Below are positions 1-5,572 of a DNA stretch of 13,326 nt, piece by piece. The translations under genes and the position numbers were made by a program. The DNA lies in assembly GCA_937862675.1 (NCBI GenBank), contig CALMEC010000380.1, positions 1 to 13,326 of the forward strand. Direction: 5' to 3'. Origin of the DNA: an uncultured Actinomycetes bacterium. Its GTDB lineage: Bacteria > Actinomycetota > Thermoleophilia > Miltoncostaeales > Miltoncostaeaceae. Position 1 is the stretch's first letter, and the number at the start of each line of letters is the position of its first letter. Below the pieces are notes generated by a model, which was given only the letters and a program-made list of their open reading frames with translations, was not told the DNA's origin and searched no databases.

Positions 1-1203
1 CGGCGCACCATCGGCCTGATCGCACTGGCCGCGGTGGCGTGGATCGTCGCGGCCGCCTGGGATCCGGTGCACCATCAGCACCTGACGGACATCCCCGTCT
101 ACGAGGACGCGGCGGCGAAGATGGGCGACGGGCAGATCCCCTACCGGGACTTCAGCCTCGAATACCCGCCGCTCGCCGCGCTCCTCATCGGCGCGGTGCG
201 GCTGCTGCCGTCGACCTACGCGGACGGCTTCTCGCTGGCGATGTTCGTCGCGCTGGTCGCCACGCTCCTGGGCGTCACGGCGACGGCCGCCGCCCTGCGC
301 CTCTCGCCCCGACGCCGGCTCGCCGCCGGGGCGATCGTCGCCCTGACGCCGCTCCTCCTGGGCGACCTCGTGTCCACGCGCTTCGACCTGGCGCTGGCCG
401 CCCTCCTGGCATGGACGCTCTGGGCGGCGGTCACCGAGCGTTTCCCGGCGATGTGGCTCCTGCTCGCCGCCGCGATCGCCCTGAAGCTCGTTCCGGTGGC
501 GCTCATCCCCGCGCTCGTCATCTGGCAGCGGCACCGCACGGGCCGCTGGCCGGGGCGCACGCTCCTCCCCGGTGCCGTCGCCTCCGCAATCGTCTGGGTG
601 CCGTTCCTCCTGATCGGGTTCTCCGGGATCCGCTACCTGCTGGACTACCACCTCCACCGTCCGCTCCAGATCGAGTCGCTCGGCGGCTCCTATCTGCTCG
701 GCCTGCGTGCACTGGCGGGGATCCCGCTCTCGATCGTCACGAGCTACGGCAGCCAGAACGTCCACGGCCCCGGCGTCGACGTCATCACGGCGATCACGAC
801 CGGCCTGCAGGTGGCATCGGTCGTCGTCGCGGCCATCGCCCTGGTGTGGTTCCTGCGTCGCTGCCCGCCGGATCTGGCGGTGCACGGGCTGGTGGCCGCC
901 GTGGCCACGACGCTGGCGCTGCTGGTCGTCACCGGGAAGGTGCTCTCACCGCAGTTCACCCTGTGGCTCCTGCCCGCATGCCTGCTGGTTGCGGGCCCCT
1001 ACGGGGCCTTCACGGCCGCCGCGGTCGTGACCGTGCTCGTCACCACCCAGCTCTACTTCCCCTACGCCTACTGGGACCTGGTGGACATGGACCCGGGAGC
1101 GATCGCCCAGCTGGTGGTCCGCAACGTCGCCCTGATCGCCGTCGCCGCCGGATCGTTCCCCCGGATCGGCTGGTGGGAGGAGCCGGTCAGGCCTCCACGC
1201 TGA
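1..1203 (+). CDS. GT87-family (DUF2029-type) membrane glycosyltransferase, 5'-partial
   Basis: This is the C-terminal 400 residues of a multi-pass membrane protein whose start lies before the window. The frame is open from base 1, and the first residues already form a hydrophobic helix, so the GTG at 34 would cut a membrane segment and is not a credible start. The signature PYRDFxxEYPP (bases 139-171), preceded by an acidic DIPVYED stretch, is typical of GT87 polyprenol-phosphate-mannose-dependent mannosyltransferases, which extend cell-envelope glycans from the outer face of the membrane. About eight or nine further hydrophobic helices follow, with STRFDLALA and a basic loop HLHRPLQIESLGGSY between them. 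The protein ends with a short polar tail. Its last 17 bp overlap the end of the convergent ymdB-like gene. The family call is from motif and topology; the exact acceptor is unknown. Confidence 0.8.
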   Translation, partial: RRTIGLIALAAVAWIVAAAWDPVHHQHLTDIPVYEDAAAKMGDGQIPYRDFSLEYPPLAALLIGAVRLLPSTYADGFSLAMFVALVATLLGVTATAAALRLSPRRRLAAGAIVALTPLLLGDLVSTRFDLALAALLAWTLWAAVTERFPAMWLLLAAAIALKLVPVALIPALVIWQRHRTGRWPGRTLLPGAVASAIVWVPFLLIGFSGIRYLLDYHLHRPLQIESLGGSYLLGLRALAGIPLSIVTSYGSQNVHGPGVDVITAITTGLQVASVVVAAIALVWFLRRCPPDLAVHGLVAAVATTLALLVVTGKVLSPQFTLWLLPACLLVAGPYGAFTAAAVVTVLVTTQLYFPYAYWDLVDMDPGAIAQLVVRNVALIAVAAGSFPRIGWWEEPVRPPR

Positions 1204-1978
1204 TCGCGGTGATCGCGCGTGCCGACCCGTCGGGGGAGGCGGCGATGAGGGCACCCTGGACGAGGACCTCATCGGTGGCCGGCTCGAACCGGCCGGACGA
1301 GCCGCTCAGGAAGCGACGGAGGATGATGTCGCTGCGGACCCCGATGACCCCGCCGTGCGGACCGGTCATCCCGAGATCGGTCATGTAGGCCGTCCCGCCG
1401 GGAAGCACCCGGGCGTCCGCCGTCTGCACGTGCGTGTGGGTTCCGACGACGGCGGTCACGCGTCCGTCGAGATGCCGCCCCATGGCGACCTTCTCGCTGG
1501 TGGCCTCCGCGTGGAAGTCCACCAGGACGTGCGTCGCCTCGCGCTTCAACCGGTCGACCAGGCCGTCCACGACGGCGAACGGGCTCTGCGCGGAGTCGAG
1601 GAACACGCCGCCCATCAGGTTGACGACACCCACACGGAACCCGCCGCGGACCTCCGCGAGGTACGTCCCGCGCCCCGGCGCACGGATGGCCAGGTTCTCC
1701 GGGCGGAGCACGCGCGGCTCCGTCTCCAGGACCCGGTAGAGGTCCTGCTGGCGAAGGGTGTGGTTGCCGCCGGTGAGCACGTCGACCCCGGCGTCGAGCA
1801 GCTGTGCGGCCTGCTTGGCCGAGGTGCCGGACCCGGCCGCCGCGTTCTCGGCGTTGACCACGACCATGTGGGGATCGTGCTCCTCCCGCAGCGCCGGCAG
1901 GCGATCGAGCAGGGCGGCGAGCCCCGACCCGGCGAACACGTCACCGATGACGAGGATGCGCAGATCGCGATCGGTCAC
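1187..1978 (-). CDS. YmdB-family (TIGR00282-like) metallophosphoesterase / cyclic-nucleotide phosphodiesterase
   Basis: A 263-residue cytosolic metallophosphoesterase, the usual length for the YmdB family (Bacillus YmdB hydrolyses 2',3'- and 3',5'-cyclic nucleotides and affects biofilm and sporulation decisions). The dimetal-site residues are all visible: Asp13 in IGDVFAG, Glu44-Asn45 in NAENAAAGSG, Asn72-His73 in GGNHT, His156 in DFHAEATSEK, and His181 and His183 in GTHTHVQTAD. The Trp that usually follows GNHT is Leu75 here. The start is GTG at 1978, overlapping the TGA of the upstream M23-like gene (GTGA), with a GGTGG Shine-Dalgarno-like run just before it, so the pair should be translationally coupled. 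In many bacteria ymdB follows the RNase Y gene; here the partner is the M23-like gene instead. The physiological substrate in this organism is not shown by the sequence. Confidence 0.9.
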   Translation of the reverse strand: MTDRDLRILVIGDVFAGSGLAALLDRLPALREEHDPHMVVVNAENAAAGSGTSAKQAAQLLDAGVDVLTGGNHTLRQQDLYRVLETEPRVLRPENLAIRAPGRGTYLAEVRGGFRVGVVNLMGGVFLDSAQSPFAVVDGLVDRLKREATHVLVDFHAEATSEKVAMGRHLDGRVTAVVGTHTHVQTADARVLPGGTAYMTDLGMTGPHGGVIGVRSDIILRRFLSGSSGRFEPATDEVLVQGALIAASPDGSARAITAISVEA

Positions 1979-2766
1979 TGGCCCACCCGCACGACCTCGA
2001 TGTGGACGTGGTTGATGGCGTCGGTGTTCGGATCGTCCCCGCCCGGCACGTAGTCGGCCACGTCGGGGTGCACGACGCCGCTGACGTCGGCGAGATCCCG
2101 GATCTGTCCCAGGCAGGTGACGCCCGCGCTGACGAGCTCGCCGACCTGCGGCTGGCGGATCCCCGGGCTACCGCAGAGCGCCCCCGCCGCGCGGTCGTCG
2201 GGGATGTCCGTGATGTTGCGCACGCGGACGAGGACGTCGCTGGCCGCCTTCGGGCCGATGTCGAGCTCGTAGCCGATGTCGTGCCCCGCGACCACGTAGC
2301 GGCGTGACCCCTGGATGACGCCGTCGACGGGCGAGAACACGACCGTCCCGGCCGGCGCCGCGATGTCGATGCCCGCGGTGCGCGGGCCCTGCTGCCCGTC
2401 GCCGGACGCGACATGGTGCTTCCACGACGAGTCCGGGCTCACGCCGACGCCCGCGACGTCGTCGATGGAGCGGAAGAGGGTTGCGCGGACGCGGTCACGG
2501 GCGATCGGGAGCTGGATCTCGACCGGACCCGCCGTGGCGATGACGCGACTGGGGGGACGCTGCCCGAGGTCGGCCGGACCACCGGTGACGGGAGCGGCGA
2601 TGACGCCTCCCGAGGAGGAGTCGCGGAGGCGCTGGACGATGACCACCGCGACCAGTCCCACGACAAGGAGGAGCACCACGGCCAGAACGGCGCGGCGACG
2701 CTGGATCGCCGCCCGCCTGTGCACATTGTCGGCCGCTTCGAGCCGTTCCGGGGATACCGCGGCCAT
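1975..2766 (-). CDS. membrane-anchored M23/LytM-like protein with incomplete zinc site
   Basis: A 263-residue protein with a basic N-terminus (RRAAIQRRR), one transmembrane helix at about residues 26-44, a Gly/Pro-rich linker, and a C-terminal LytM-type beta domain outside the membrane. GIDIAAPAGTVVFSPVDGVI (132-151) matches the M23 strand that usually reads HxGxDIAAPxGTPV, and HVHIEV (253-258) matches the HxH motif near the end of M23 domains. The first zinc ligand, the His of HxGxD, is Thr130; Asp134, His253 and His255 remain. It may therefore be a non-catalytic LytM protein, like amidase activators of the EnvC/NlpD kind, rather than an endopeptidase. I chose ATG 2766; a TACCCT -10-like box (2781-2776) lies 9 nt upstream, implying almost no leader. 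The frame stays open to 3150, but that part lies antisense to the ABC gene. Stop overlaps the ymdB-like start. Confidence 0.78.
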   Translation of the reverse strand: MAAVSPERLEAADNVHRRAAIQRRRAVLAVVLLLVVGLVAVVIVQRLRDSSSGGVIAAPVTGGPADLGQRPPSRVIATAGPVEIQLPIARDRVRATLFRSIDDVAGVGVSPDSSWKHHVASGDGQQGPRTAGIDIAAPAGTVVFSPVDGVIQGSRRYVVAGHDIGYELDIGPKAASDVLVRVRNITDIPDDRAAGALCGSPGIRQPQVGELVSAGVTCLGQIRDLADVSGVVHPDVADYVPGGDDPNTDAINHVHIEVVRVGQ

Positions 2767-2846
2767 CGGCCGGAAAGGGTATCGCACATCGGTGTACGCC
2801 CGGATCGCCCATGGCGCCACGGGACGCAGCGCAGCACCCGGATCGG

Positions 2847-2879
2847 CACGGGACCGCGGGCCGTCCCGTGGTCGACCAC
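2847..2879. promoter_or_regulatory. two interlocking dyads upstream of the ABC exporter operon (candidate operator)
   Basis: CACGGGAC (2847-2854) and GTCCCGTG (2863-2870) form a perfect 8-bp inverted repeat around an 8-nt spacer. Its right arm runs into a perfect 12-bp palindrome, GTGGTCGACCAC (2868-2879), which ends 10 bp before the proposed -10 box at 2890. A bound repressor there would cover the -35 position. The site lies in the only control region between the divergent M23-like and ABC units. Symmetry and position are seen directly; the operator role is inferred and no regulator gene lies nearby. Confidence 0.4.
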
Positions 2880-2889
2880 CGGACGCCGG

Positions 2890-2895
2890 TACGAT
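2890..2895 (+). promoter_or_regulatory. -10 box TACGAT of a leaderless-type promoter for the ABC operon
   Basis: TACGAT fits the TANNNT form and is followed by exactly 7 nt and then ATG at 2903, so the expected transcription start is the first base of the start codon. The same geometry precedes argS and hemB. No convincing -35 hexamer is visible. Confidence 0.5.
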
Positions 2896-2902
2896 GCGCC
2901 GC

Positions 2903-3655
2903 ATGGCCCCCACGGACGCCGACGTGCACGCCCAGGGCGCGACACCACTCCTCCGCGGCGCGGGCCTGTCGAAGCGCTTCCGCTCGGTGGCCGCGCTGGA
3001 GGACGTCTCCATCCAGCTGGAACGCGGCGACGCGGTGGCGCTCCTCGGCCCGAACGGCGCCGGGAAGACCACCCTGCTGCGGATCCTGGCCGGGGTCAGC
3101 ACGCCGACCCAGGGCGCGGTCAACCGCGAGGAGCGCAGCGTGTCCCACATCGGCTGGGTGCCGCACGAGCCCGCGGTCTACCGACGCCTGACCGCCCGCG
3201 AGAACATCCTCCTGTTCACCCGGCTGGAGGGGGTCGACTCCCCGGAGGCCGAGACGGCGGAACTGCTCGAGCGCACGGACCTGGCCCGCTTCGCCGACCG
3301 CCCCGCCGGCGACCTCTCCACCGGAACGCTGCAGCGGCTCAACGTGGCCCTCGGCCTGGCCGGACGCCCGTCCGCGCTCCTGCTGGACGAGCCCACGGCC
3401 ACGCTGAGCCCGGACCAGGTCAACCGGCTCTGGCGCTGGCTGGACGAGCTGCGGGTACGCGACGGCCTGGCGGTCCTCTTCTCCACCCAGTCCGTGGACG
3501 AGGCCGGCCGGTACGCCGAGAGGATGGTCATCCTGAACCACGGACGCCAGGTGTTCGCCGGGACGGCGGACGAGCTGGTCACGCGTCACGGCACCCCCGG
3601 CACCAGCGCCACCGATGCGGCCGAACGCGCCTTCCTGAACCTGGTGGACGCGTGA
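2903..3655 (+). CDS. ABC transporter ATP-binding protein with altered Q-loop, signature and H-loop
   Basis: A 250-residue nucleotide-binding subunit of an ABC-2-type exporter. Walker A is GPNGAGKTT (49-57) and Walker B is LLLDEP (159-164). Three conserved positions depart from the norm: the Q-loop Gln is His88 (GWVPHEP), the signature is LSTGTLQR (138-145) in place of LSGGQxQR, and the H-loop His is Gln196 (FSTQSVDEA). ATP binding is expected, but catalysis may be slow or rely on other residues. I chose ATG 2903 because a TACGAT box sits 7 nt before it; ATG 2894, three codons upstream, overlaps that box. The stop overlaps the permease start by GTGA, so the two subunits are coupled. The cargo is unknown; drug, lipid or heme export are all possible for this type. 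Confidence 0.88.
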   Translation: MAPTDADVHAQGATPLLRGAGLSKRFRSVAALEDVSIQLERGDAVALLGPNGAGKTTLLRILAGVSTPTQGAVNREERSVSHIGWVPHEPAVYRRLTARENILLFTRLEGVDSPEAETAELLERTDLARFADRPAGDLSTGTLQRLNVALGLAGRPSALLLDEPTATLSPDQVNRLWRWLDELRVRDGLAVLFSTQSVDEAGRYAERMVILNHGRQVFAGTADELVTRHGTPGTSATDAAERAFLNLVDA

Positions 3656-4995
3656 CCTCGTTCCGCGCGATCCTGGGGAAGGACCTCCGGCTGCTCGTGC
3701 GCAACCGGGGTCTGCTGGTGCTTCTGGTGGGGTACCCCCTCATCGTGGCGACGCTGGTCGCCCTCGCATTGCAGGGCGGTGAGCGGCGGCCCAGCATCGC
3801 CTTCGTCAACAACGACACCAGCAACCGAACCGTGCGGGTCGGCGACCGGCGGCTGGGCGTCCAGGACTACGAGGCGCGCCTGTCCGACGAGGTGGACCTC
3901 AAGCACATGAGCCCCGCCGACGCCGAGGCCGCACTGCGGGCCGGCCGCGTGGCCGCGGTCATCACGATCCCCGAGGGGTTCATCGGCGACCTGCAGTCGG
4001 GTATCCGGCCGCCGGTCGTCACCGTCCAGCCCAGCAACCGCTCCCCCATCGAGGCCCAGTCGATCTCGCGACGCCTGGAGTCGTCGATCTACCGGCTCAA
4101 CCAGGACCTCGCCCAGACCTACATCAAGCAGACCCTGGACCTGGTGCGCATCGTGGTGGAAGGCGGCGACGTGGCCGCCTTCACGCGGAGCGGGAACATC
4201 CTGGGCCTGGAGAAGAGCGACGTCCTCGTCCGCGACCTCCAGAGGAGCCTGCGCGCCGACGGCCATGCGGAGCTGGCGGCGAAGATGGATCCCCTCCTCA
4301 ACTTCATCGTCGAGGCGAAGGTCAACCTGGACCTCGCCGACGTCGCCGCCACGGCGATCGGCAATCCCATCCAGCTGCGGATCCCCCCGGTACCGACGGG
4401 GCGGGAGCCCCTCTCCGGCTTCGGGTTCTCCGGTGCGCTCCTCGTGAGCCTCGCGCTGGTCGGCGTCCTCCTCGGCGCCGCCGGCCTGTCGTCGGAACGC
4501 GAGGAGAACACGCTCGTCCGCCTGCGGCGCGGGCTCGTGCGGCTGGAGACGCTGATCTTCGAGAAGATCGCCTTCGGTGCCCTCGTCGTCCTCGCGATCG
4601 GCGCCGTCCTCCTGGCTGCGGTCGCGCTCACCACCTCGCTGACCATCGGCCGGTGGGCCCTCTGGCCGGCCGCGTTCATCGCGGCCGGCCTTGCGTTCGC
4701 GGCGTTCGGCGTCCTGGTCGGCGCCCTGGCACGTGAGACGCGCACCGCCCTCCTCGCCGCGCTCATGCTCGCCCTGCCCCTGATCTTCCTCGGCCTGTTC
4801 ACGCAGAGCGGCGCCGCCAGCGCCATCTCGGAGGTCGTCCCGTTCGGTCCGGCGTTCCGGGTGTTCCAGACGCTCATCGTCGAGCCCACCATCGACGCGG
4901 GGCGGTTCTGGATGCGCATCGGCCAGCTGCTTCTTCTCACGATCGTGTTCGGCGTGGCAGGATCCATCGCGCTGCGACGGAAGAGCGCCACGTGA
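3652..4995 (+). CDS. ABC-2 type transporter permease with large extracytoplasmic domain
   Basis: A 447-residue membrane subunit with ABC-2 (YhgE/Pip-like or ABC2_membrane_3-like) topology. One helix lies at about 20-41, followed by a long extracytoplasmic region (about 42-250) with the usual FVNND...AEAALRAGRVAAVITIPEGF pattern, then five helices at about 255-278, 302-330, 339-362, 365-386 and 423-443. The cytosolic loop SSEREENTLVRLRRG (around 280-297) is the coupling segment seen in these permeases. It starts with GTG inside the ATPase stop (GTGA), with a GGTGG run 4 nt upstream, and its own stop overlaps the next start in the same way. It should pair with the preceding ATPase, probably as a dimer of each. 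The substrate cannot be read from the sequence. Confidence 0.87.
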   Translation: MTSFRAILGKDLRLLVRNRGLLVLLVGYPLIVATLVALALQGGERRPSIAFVNNDTSNRTVRVGDRRLGVQDYEARLSDEVDLKHMSPADAEAALRAGRVAAVITIPEGFIGDLQSGIRPPVVTVQPSNRSPIEAQSISRRLESSIYRLNQDLAQTYIKQTLDLVRIVVEGGDVAAFTRSGNILGLEKSDVLVRDLQRSLRADGHAELAAKMDPLLNFIVEAKVNLDLADVAATAIGNPIQLRIPPVPTGREPLSGFGFSGALLVSLALVGVLLGAAGLSSEREENTLVRLRRGLVRLETLIFEKIAFGALVVLAIGAVLLAAVALTTSLTIGRWALWPAAFIAAGLAFAAFGVLVGALARETRTALLAALMLALPLIFLGLFTQSGAASAISEVVPFGPAFRVFQTLIVEPTIDAGRFWMRIGQLLLLTIVFGVAGSIALRRKSAT

Positions 4996-5270
4996 ACCAC
5001 ATGTACCGCACACTGACCGAGGGTGTCGACGAGCAGGCCAACCGCCTGATGCGGCTGGTCGACGACCTGTCCGAGAAGCTGGCCATCGCGGAGGCGGAGT
5101 TCCGCCTGGTCGCCGACTGGCCGGACGCCCGCCTGGAGCTCGTCCGCTCCGCCCTCTGCAACCCGGAGTTCGCCGACGTCGGCGGATACACGGCACTGGT
5201 GGAACGGGCCGAGGCAGAGCTGGCCACCGTCCAGGAGCTGCGCCGGCGCCTCGCCGGCGAGCACACCTGA
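4992..5270 (+). CDS. hypothetical 92-residue helical/coiled-coil-like protein of the ABC operon
   Basis: I do not recognise this gene. The 92-residue product is acidic and rich in Leu, Ala, Glu and Arg, with heptad-like spacing at about residues 10-42 (DEQANRLMRLVDDLSEKLAIAE) and 68-90 (LVERAEAELATVQELRRRLA), joined by a less regular segment with its only Cys at about residue 56. It has no signal peptide or membrane helix, so it should be cytosolic. The GTG start lies inside the permease stop (GTGA), with a GGAAG run at 4979-4983; ATG 5001 is an alternative start. The tight coupling and normal codon use argue that it is real and works with the exporter, perhaps as a regulatory or assembly subunit, though that role is inference only. 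Confidence 0.7.
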   Translation: MNHMYRTLTEGVDEQANRLMRLVDDLSEKLAIAEAEFRLVADWPDARLELVRSALCNPEFADVGGYTALVERAEAELATVQELRRRLAGEHT

Positions 5271-5276
5271 ACGACC

Positions 5277-5309
5277 GGCCCGGTCACGGGATCGACGGCG
5301 GACCGGGCC
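5277..5309 (+). terminator. GC-rich stem-loop after the ABC operon
   Basis: GGCCCGGTC (5277-5285) and GACCGGGCC (5301-5309) are perfect 9-bp arms around a 15-nt loop, starting 7 bases after the stop of the 92-residue gene. There is no T-run, which is common for terminators of very GC-rich genomes, so a 3'-end-stabilising or Rho-linked role is also possible. Confidence 0.5.
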
Positions 5310-5363
5310 ATCACCGGTGCCTCACCGTGCCCGGTGCATCGTCGTCGTGACCGGTGCATGACA

Positions 5364-5382
5364 GGCCGCCTCGGAGGCGGCC
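5364..5382. terminator. short strong hairpin GGCCGCC/GGCGGCC in the 5271-5495 gap
   Basis: GGCCGCCTCGGAGGCGGCC is a 19-base near-perfect palindrome that folds as a 7-8 bp all-GC stem with a 3-5 nt loop. It is likely to stop or pause any transcript from the ABC operon before the arginine operon promoter about 100 bp further on. There is no T-run after it on either strand. Between the two hairpins CCGGTGCAT occurs twice (5331-5339, 5351-5359), which may be chance. Confidence 0.45.
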
Positions 5383-5430
5383 GGACGTCGAAGCGACGGG
5401 CCGGTTCTGCCGATGTCGAACGGGTGCGGT

Positions 5431-5468
5431 GTCGATGTGACCCATTCGCGCATTTCCGGGTGATCGAC
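5431..5468. promoter_or_regulatory. imperfect dyad overlapping the -35 position of the arginine operon promoter
   Basis: GTCGAT...ACCC (5431-5436 and 5440-5443) is mirrored by GGGT...ATCGAC (5458-5461 and 5463-5468), giving ten complementary base pairs around a 14-nt centre. The right arm falls where the -35 box of the promoter at 5484 should be. If the transcript starts near 5496 this sequence is not transcribed, so a protein-binding site is more likely than an RNA structure. Low confidence. Confidence 0.3.
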
Positions 5469-5483
5469 CGGGTCTGAGATTCG

Positions 5484-5489
5484 TATACT
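5484..5489 (+). promoter_or_regulatory. -10 box TATACT of the nhaC-arcD-arcA operon
   Basis: TATACT is the best -10 match in the window (5 of 6 to TATAAT) and stands in an AT-rich patch within GC-rich sequence. It is followed by 6 nt and then ATG at 5496, so transcription should begin at or next to that ATG. No clear TTGACA-like -35 is seen. Confidence 0.6.
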
Positions 5490-5495
5490 CCGCGC

Positions 5496-5534
5496 ATGAT
5501 CGGGGACGAGCCGCACACGCACAGAACAGCATGA
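5496..5534 (+). CDS. 12-codon leader ORF upstream of and overlapping the antiporter start
   Basis: A short frame encoding MIGDEPHTHRTA begins with an ATG placed 6 nt after the TATACT box and ends with a TGA that overlaps the ATG of the antiporter gene (ATGA at 5531-5534). The antiporter ATG has no Shine-Dalgarno sequence, so its translation plausibly depends on ribosomes finishing this leader. It contains one Arg codon, AGA, which is rare in this GC-rich window, three codons before its stop. This is an inferred leader peptide; no homology is claimed and it is too short for codon statistics. Confidence 0.45.
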   Translation: MIGDEPHTHRTA

Positions 5535-5572
5535 GCGGATCCCCGGAGGGTATGAGCGAGTCCCCGGAGGAC
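5531..5572 (+). repeat. imperfect 21-bp tandem duplication spanning two alternative antiporter starts
   Basis: Bases 5531-5551 and 5552-5572 are near copies (ATGAGC, then TCCCCGGAGG in both), encoding MSGSPEG and MSESPED. The second copy begins with another in-frame ATG preceded by GGAGGG at 5545-5550, only 1 nt away, which is too close for normal ribosome binding. Confidence 0.6.

Noticed and set aside
2767..3150. N-terminal extension of the M23-like protein to 3150
   Set aside because: It is antisense to the ATPase gene, and the membrane anchor expected near the N-terminus begins only 25 residues after ATG 2766.
2413..3651. Long plus-strand open frame running from 2413 into the permease gene
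   Set aside because: Before 3652 its translation is Arg/Pro/Gly-rich and lies out of frame with the ATPase gene. Only the part from GTG 3652 looks like a protein.
5271..5530. Riboswitch, T-box or small RNA before the arginine operon
   Set aside because: The likely transcription start at about 5496 leaves no untranslated leader to hold one, and no known motif was recognised.
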